Part shown: positions 57,800 to 64,000 of the stretch, in pieces
How positions within the stretch are numbered: the stretch's first letter is position 1
Layout: the number at the start of each line of letters is the position of its first letter
NCBI GenBank assembly: GCA_037044905.1
Contig: JBAOKB010000091.1
Coordinates: forward strand, 1-64,000
DNA length: 64,000 bases
Reading direction: 5' to 3'
Source of the DNA: Hortaea werneckii
Lineage: Eukaryota; Ascomycota; Dothideomycetes; Mycosphaerellales; Teratosphaeriaceae
Made by a program: the position numbers and the translations under genes
Notes under the pieces: model-generated
Databases searched by the model: none
Seen by the model: only the letters and a program-made list of their open reading frames with translations
Told to the model about the DNA's origin: nothing

Positions 57800-60169
57800 A
57801 TGACGTTTACTCCCTCCGGAGGTCAAGGCGATGGATATTATCATCAATTACATGAGGTCCAACAACATCCTCACCCACCATCGCAACTCTCCAATCTCAT
57901 CCACGACCATCTGTACACGCCTGTGTCAGCATTACCGCCTGCCGCTCGCATCCACCATACATCCGACCTCGCCGCGGCCGCCTTTGCCGACGCCCTCGCG
58001 CTATTAAACCAGCTCGAGCCTCCGAATCTCCACGCTAGTATCGAACAGCTGCCACCGCCCGCGACCAACACCGCCAGAATTCTCCCCCACACCACCTCCG
58101 CCCACACGCCGCTGCCATCCGACCCGGACGAGCAGCAGCGTTTCTCCACCCCCGGCGGTCACACCGCTCCGCCGCACCCCGGGTGGATGTCCCAACCGGG
58201 CATGCACAGTCCTGCCGCACACAACTTCCAAGCACTCCGACGACGAGGGGGGAGCCACCAGCGTACCCCGTCCGCATCCACCGTCGCCTCCAACGGCCCA
58301 GCATCGCCCTACGCGCAGAATTGGGCATATCCCCAGATCGCGAGTACCGACTTCGCGCCGCATTCGCCAGCCGATTTCGCCGATCAGGCCAACTACGGCA
58401 GCTTTGGCAAGCAGCGTCTCGCGCCGCCTGCCCAGTTTCCGATCGACACTGCATACCTCAGCGCCGGCTACGTGCCGAGTGCGGCTGCGCATACCGGCGG
58501 AGGTGCCCACCAGGCGATGAAAGGCTTCGCGATCGACTATCACAACGGAGAAGATTTCGGCCCTGAACTCGCGTACAGCATGTCGAGCAACGGGCATGAG
58601 TCGCCGACCACGCCACAGTCGGGTTCGGGTGACAGCGTATCGCAGAACGGCCAGTATAGTATGCCGCAAAATGGTGAGTTTGGCCACAGGCGGAAGGTTT
58701 AGGAGAACGACCGCTTACGCTTTGATTATACAGACTACCGACCCTCAAATCCGAATGTGCAGCTTTTCCGGACAGAATCGCAGGCATATCAGGATGAGCT
58801 GTACAACCCACCTACGACCACCTACAACTCTACGCCAGCAACGACCAAAACATCCTCAAATCTGCTCTCTCCACATCGAAATTTGGTGTCCGAACGACTC
58901 AATACAGCAAACATCGCACGGTCACAATCGCCTACCTCCGCAGTATCACGAGAACGATCACCGTTTAGAGATGGCTCACCTTTAGCACCTGCCGGCGCAT
59001 GGAGGTCACCTGCAGGACAGGTTGGCACAGCAGCAGGCATGAGACAGCAACAGAAGGAACAAGCAGATCAAGCCGAGCTCGCACAACACAGGCCGCAATT
59101 AAAACGAGAGCCAACAAAGACGATATCACCGAAAGATGCATTGCTGGATTACAACGAGCAGGAGCAGCAGGTGCCACTATTCAGCGACAGTATACCACCC
59201 GGATACAAGCAGCATACGGGTGCGACGACGGAGCAGTGGCAAAACAACAACTCTTCCTTCTACGGCAGTCAACCAGGTGTCACATTTGGGTCTTTACCCG
59301 GTGGTGCTCAGCAATGGGGCAATTTCCGCGCCACTTCAGCTGATGGTTACACCGGAGGAGGCGATAGCATGAACCACTTCCAATCTTTGCCACCTCACCC
59401 GGATCCTCCAGCACAAATACCCAACGGCGGGTCCTTTGGCAATTTTTCTTTCCCAAGGACAGAGACGCATTTAGACGCCAATCCGCAATTCCCCGCCCAG
59501 CTCACATCAATGGAATCCTCCGCAAGCGATCACGCTCCCCCGGGATCTCAGGGCAGCGATCCGGGTACCGTGCCAATACAACGGCCGACCGACACCCGCG
59601 CCGGCACCGGCACCTTCACCTGTACCTACCACGGCTGCACGCAACGTTTCGGATCCTACACCGAGCTCTCCCGCCACAAGCGGGAATCCCACCGCGTCGC
59701 CGCGCAGCACTCCCGCGAAGTCAGCGCCAGCGCCGGCGGCGGCGGCACTGCCACTACCGGCGGCACCTCCTCCGCCGCTTCCACCTCCTCCCCCCGCAAC
59801 TCCGAAGACCGCACCGGCCCCGCCGACGACGCCTCCGACCCCCCGCTCGACGACGCCGACCCGGACGCCATCGACCCCACCTCCGGCCTCACCTCCGCCG
59901 CCCTCGCCGCCCGCAACTCCCAAACGGGACCCCACAAATGCACCCGCATCAACCCTTCCACCAACAAACCCTGCAATACTATCTTCTCCCGCCCCTACGA
60001 TCTCACCCGCCATGAGGATACGATCCATAATAATCGGAAACAGAAGGTCCGCTGTCCTATGTGTCGCGAGGAGAAGACGTTCTCGAGGAATGATGCCCTG
60101 ACGAGACATATGCGCGTCGTGCATCCTGAGGTGGAGAGTTGGGGGAAGAGAGGGGGGAAGAGGGGGTGA
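57800..60169 (+). CDS. C2H2 zinc-finger transcription factor, Rpn4-like
   Basis: Nuclear transcription factor, 769 residues. Exons 57800-58673 and 58734-60169 with a 60-nt GT-AG intron (GTGAGT...TACAG), phase 1. The long N-terminal part is disordered, rich in Pro, Gln, Ser and His. A first finger begins at Cys588 (CTYHGCTQRF...H). Two more end the protein: one from Cys694 with the unusual CTRINPSTNKPC spacing followed by FSRPYDLTRHEDTIH, and one from Cys732 with CPMCREEKTFSRNDALTRH. The last pair resembles the split finger region of yeast Rpn4, the activator of proteasome genes, which is the basis for the name. Start ATG at 57800; an additional 5' exon is possible. Confidence 0.8.
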
Positions 60170-63100
60170 TAGGAGGGGTTTTTGGAGCTCGGAGGCTTTT
60201 GCTTGTTGTTGTTGTTGTGAAGAGGAGGGGGGAAGTGGGTTGTGTATGAGATTTTATTTTCCGTGTGTGGATCTTTCATATGGGAGGGGGAAGGAGAGGG
60301 TTTGTGTGGGATTATGGGATTTCTTTTCGCTGTTTGAGCCTCTGTTCTATAATTCTTTTTTTTTTTTTTTCAAAAATTCATGTCTTTGAGAGATCGTATG
60401 CATGGCATGGTATAGCATGGAAAGAGTGGAAAACGGTGGCGAAGTGAAGAATTTTATTCCTCCTTCTTTCGACTCCTTCTTTTTCTTTTGTTCCTTCTTT
60501 CTTTATTTTTTAATTTTTTTTTTAATATATATCCTTTTGGCGCTCGATCCGTTACTGTTGCACCCTTTCCACCCCTTGCATGGAAAGCTGGATTATATGG
60601 TCTGTGTGTTTGTGTCTCTATGGTCCAATGGCAGAGTGGCCGGAGTGGCCGCGTCGAGGGGTTGGAATGAACTGTGGTTGGTGGTGCTCTCCCCCTTACG
60701 CTTTAGTTTGTGCGTCTGTGTGCGTACTACTACTATTACATGGGTGCGGGTATGGATGGGGGATTGGAGATTGGGGATCTGCCCCTTCTTCGCCACCCAC
60801 CCGTCGCTACGTCTTTGTCTCATCCCATTCCCAACATCCCAATCCTTCACAATTCCGAAGTAATCACGGAAATCTTTCTATTGGACGGGACGCAGTGATG
60901 AGCCAAGTCACACATGCGTACGCACACGGCCGGAGAAGAGCGAGCGAGCGAGGCACGTGAAGGAAAAAAACAAGTCCGGGGCTTTCCTTTGACCACGACT
61001 GCCGCTACCACCGCCAGACACAAGGTCCTCAGAATTGGTGTGTACAGGCTTCTGGTTCTTGGTCTAGGGTTGAGTGGGTAGGTGGGTGGGTGAGTAGGTG
61101 GGTGGGACCTGTACGACCCTTCCTTCCTGTCTGGCCGTCACCGCCGGCCTTCACCGTCCACCGGAGTTGCCGCCGCTCATACCTTTCACGATCGCGGTTA
61201 TTCCGTTCTGTCTGGGAAACCGCCACATGCTTCTGTCTCGCTTACGCCGATTTGGGATCCTGTTTTAAGCATGAGGTGGGATAGGAAGAGGGGGAGGGTG
61301 GTGTGTGGACTGATGGATCTGAAGAAGGCTTTATGGGGTATTCTTGGGGGATTTGGGGACGAAGGGGGGAGAATGTGGTAATGGGGAGTGAAGGTGGGAG
61401 TGAATCGCTTCTGCTGGGATATTTGGCCTTTTTCGCTGATGATTGAGCTTTTGCTGTTGCTGCTTTCTATTGTCTGATGTGCATAGCGTGAATAGGTGGT
61501 GTTTGTCTATACTTTTCCGTCTGTTCTTTTCGGAGAAGGGGGAAATAAATCAATCAAGTCCAATACTGCCTCGCCTCTTCTATGTTGTCCATAGGTGTAA
61601 ACTCTTTTTGATCCATCATTCTTGGAGGGAAATTGATGAGGGATGACGGATAATGTGTATATATCATGAAATGGTCTAGAAGGGCAGATAGTCAGAACAC
61701 TGGAAGACGAGACCGAAGCACCGCAGTGGAGTAGGTTATGGTGCATTGAGTCTCCTGGATTTGAATTCGTGAGATCGGAGAATATGAGGATCATTGAGAA
61801 GAAAAGAGAAAGGAAAAGTTTGCTCTAAAGGGAAGGGAAAGGAAGGGGTGTAATGGTGCGCTGGGCATTTCGTTTGCCGCTAGCTTTCTAATTGGTTGGA
61901 CTGGGTATTTTGTGCTTTTTAAAAAAGAAGAAGAGAGAAATGAGAGAGAGGAAGAGTTCGGCAAGAGGGTAGAAAAAGGGCTGTCAAAAAGAGAGAGAAA
62001 GAGGGGGAAAAGGTAAAGAAGGGACCCTGAATATGACATGCTCCTCAGATTTTCATCCGGTGTTTCCCTCAGATAGGTCCTTCCTTTAGACGAGCTAACT
62101 CTCAAAAGAGCGTAAGGATCATCAAAAGTCGAAGACCGACCTCGACATATTGACTTCCTGGAACTGGAATCGATCTATGTCTTGGACTGACTTCGTACCT
62201 AGAGATACAGAAGGGGATAAGGAGTCCTTGTCTTGCTATCTAGGAGGTTTACGATTAAGAGTGTCCTTTTATCCCCCTTTTTGCCATTGATATACTGTTG
62301 ATTTGCTGACTCGGTGAGGCTTGCTATAAGCCTCAGTTTGGATCTTTCTCTTCTCTCATTGACACACACTTCATCTGGGGGAGCAGCGGAATCGCTATCC
62401 CGTACGGATGTCGTTTGAGTGAGATGAAGTACTAATACGTATAGACAGAGGAAAAACGGGTCCAGAATTAAGGGTATCTCAGTGTCCTATTCTCTTCCGC
62501 TTCATCGAGTCCAAAGGCCATACATCGCCCCTTCAAAGAAGCAATCACCCACACTGTTTCCTTCTTATGCGCCTCTTTCCATAGATCCTTCGGAGCAGGG
62601 GATTTTAGACGCTAGTCTACTATTATTAGTTTTCCCATCAAGATCTTACTGCTTCCATGCCTCAATTGCCTTTGGGCGCTCTCAGCAAGCTGCACTAGTA
62701 CTTTGAGGTTCTGAATGCCGTTTCATAGTCACGAAAATGTATCCTTACGATGATTTTTGCTTCTTCTTTTTCCTCTTATCTTTACCTGACCGGCCTCTGT
62801 CCTTTTTTGAAATATCTTGAAAGACAGGAAATCTCTGCGCAACTGTATTGTAGGCCGGCAAAAAGTGGTAGTGTGCCTGAACTACCTCTCACAGTCTCTT
62901 GCGCCCCTCATCACCCGCTCCATCCCATATGACCCTTTCTGCCCACTGTTGCGCTGGAACGCTGTACCTTTGCGCGCAGTTGGTGATGGGTGTTCTGCTG
63001 CCAAGCGCCAAGTTGCAAGAATGATGACACGGGGCTCGAATATGGATCCCAAGACAATCAATTTGACTGCATTGAGGGACTAATTCAGCGTAAAACGAGG

Positions 63101-64000
63101 TGGATGGATTCTTTGCCGTAGAGTAGTGCAGACAAGAGAATCGTCACGGGGATTGCAAGAGTTGAGTCTAGCCGGATGTTCATGTCCGTAAGAGGGAGAA
63201 CTCGTGCTTCATCAAGATTGCTTCGGAGATGCGTGAGCGGTCAAGGAGACTTGGTATTGTTGTGTCTACTCGGTGTCCCTAGATAGCAGAAACTGGAGAT
63301 TCTCCGAATCCTGCCGAAGAGCCTGTTGTGCCCATATGGCGCTCCATACCCTTGATCATCTTGCGCAACGAATGAGGACGGAAATATTTAGATTGAACTG
63401 GGTATTCGAGGGTGTCTCTCTGCTTTGTTGCTCCTCGTCTTTCATTACGGTCCCACTGATGCGTAATGGTAATGTGCCTGCTTGCGATTCAATCTCAGGC
63501 TCTGGTCTCGAGTTTCCATGAGCAGAGCCTTCAATTTTGGGCTGCGCGAGTGATAAATGTTGTCTGGCCAGCAAGTAGGGTGTATGGGGAAAAGGAGGTC
63601 GTGATGTTGACACAGGAATGCTGATATTCCTTGCATCTGCCAAGGCTTTTCTGTCTTCGCATCGCACCGTGCTATAGCTTTGTGCTTTTGCTCTGCGGAA
63701 GAACGAGGAGCGCAGGTATAAAGCGCCTTGATGCCCTTACGACGTTCTACAGGATGTAGGAGCCTTCGCGCAACAGTCCAGGTCGAAGTGCAGTATCCCG
63801 TGGAAAATCGACACATGTCTTGACTATCCGCCACACGTTAGATCCAGCTTGGATTGTCTGAGGCTGCTCGGGGGCGTTGCAGGTGAAAGCCCGCCACTGC
63901 GGCCTGCAGCTGCCGGCACAATCGAGTCAACAACCACACGCATTCGACCGAAACTGTGCTCAAAAACGATAGCGTGATCACCTCTTCAATGGACCCAAAC
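60170..64000. other. Gene-poor right end
   Basis: 3.8 kb without a supported gene, much more than elsewhere in the window. T-rich tracts at about 60356-60370 and 60506-60530 follow the Rpn4-like gene. All ORFs are under 155 codons and low-complexity. Near the right edge a minus-strand reading frame open from 63985 to a TAG at 63824-63826 could be the end of a gene starting beyond the window (product contains FEHSFGRMRVVVDS), but this is weak. Confidence 0.4.

Noticed and set aside
60619..60700. tRNA-like text (GGTCCAATGGCAGAGTGG) after the Rpn4-like gene
   Set aside because: No T arm or B box follows and no acceptor stem pairs; resemblance to a D arm only.
62482..62706. Small ORFs in the right-end block (also 61791-62105 and 63445-63834)
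   Set aside because: Short, Ser/Leu-rich or random-looking, no domain or start context; not supported as genes.

Overview
The window is a gene-dense piece of a filamentous ascomycete nuclear genome, probably class Dothideomycetes (inferred from gene content, not tested). Eukaryotic signs are GT-AG introns of about 52-102 nt with CTAAC/CTGAC-like branch sites, ATG contexts close to the Kozak consensus, and families such as HET, COG8, NOP58, RNA polymerase III RPC17 and dynactin Arp10. I support 25 protein genes, one of them cut by the left edge, plus one low-confidence small coding segment and one tRNA gene.

Layout. 1-14 kb: a truncated PDR-type ABC transporter diverges from a DUF4396 membrane protein; then come RPC17, a secreted GH35 beta-galactosidase with four introns, an unassigned protein with a His...Asn-Cys pattern, and a multi-pass membrane protein. 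14-18.3 kb: Arp10-like and NOP58 share a divergent promoter. 19-24 kb: an ABM-fold monooxygenase with a disturbed exon junction, a HET-domain protein and a cutinase with a GC-AG intron. 24.7-28.3 kb: a small coiled-coil protein and an Sds3-like histone deacetylase complex subunit. 29-39.4 kb: two GH3 glycosidases flank two Ser/Thr-rich proteins, one clearly secreted. 40-42 kb: the tRNA gene and a tandem pair of small membrane proteins. 42-60 kb: mostly housekeeping genes (EAF, a PPxY membrane protein, PRKRIP1-like, DET1-like phosphatase, UBE2O-like E2, COG8, a small membrane protein, an Rpn4-like C2H2 factor). 60.2-64 kb: nearly empty.

How the genes fit together. GH35, cutinase and the two GH3 enzymes are a secreted plant-polymer-degrading set, scattered between housekeeping genes rather than forming a tight cluster. 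The Rpn4-like factor and the UBE2O-like E2 both concern protein turnover, but their proximity may be chance.

The most unusual object is the tRNA-Glu(CTC) gene at 40180-40327. Besides an ordinary 18-nt anticodon-loop intron, its T-loop is split by a 58-nt insert with every hallmark of a spliceosomal intron (GTAAGC start, CTAAC branch site, TAG end). Precise removal restores a perfect T arm and B box. I know of no described nuclear tRNA gene organised like this.
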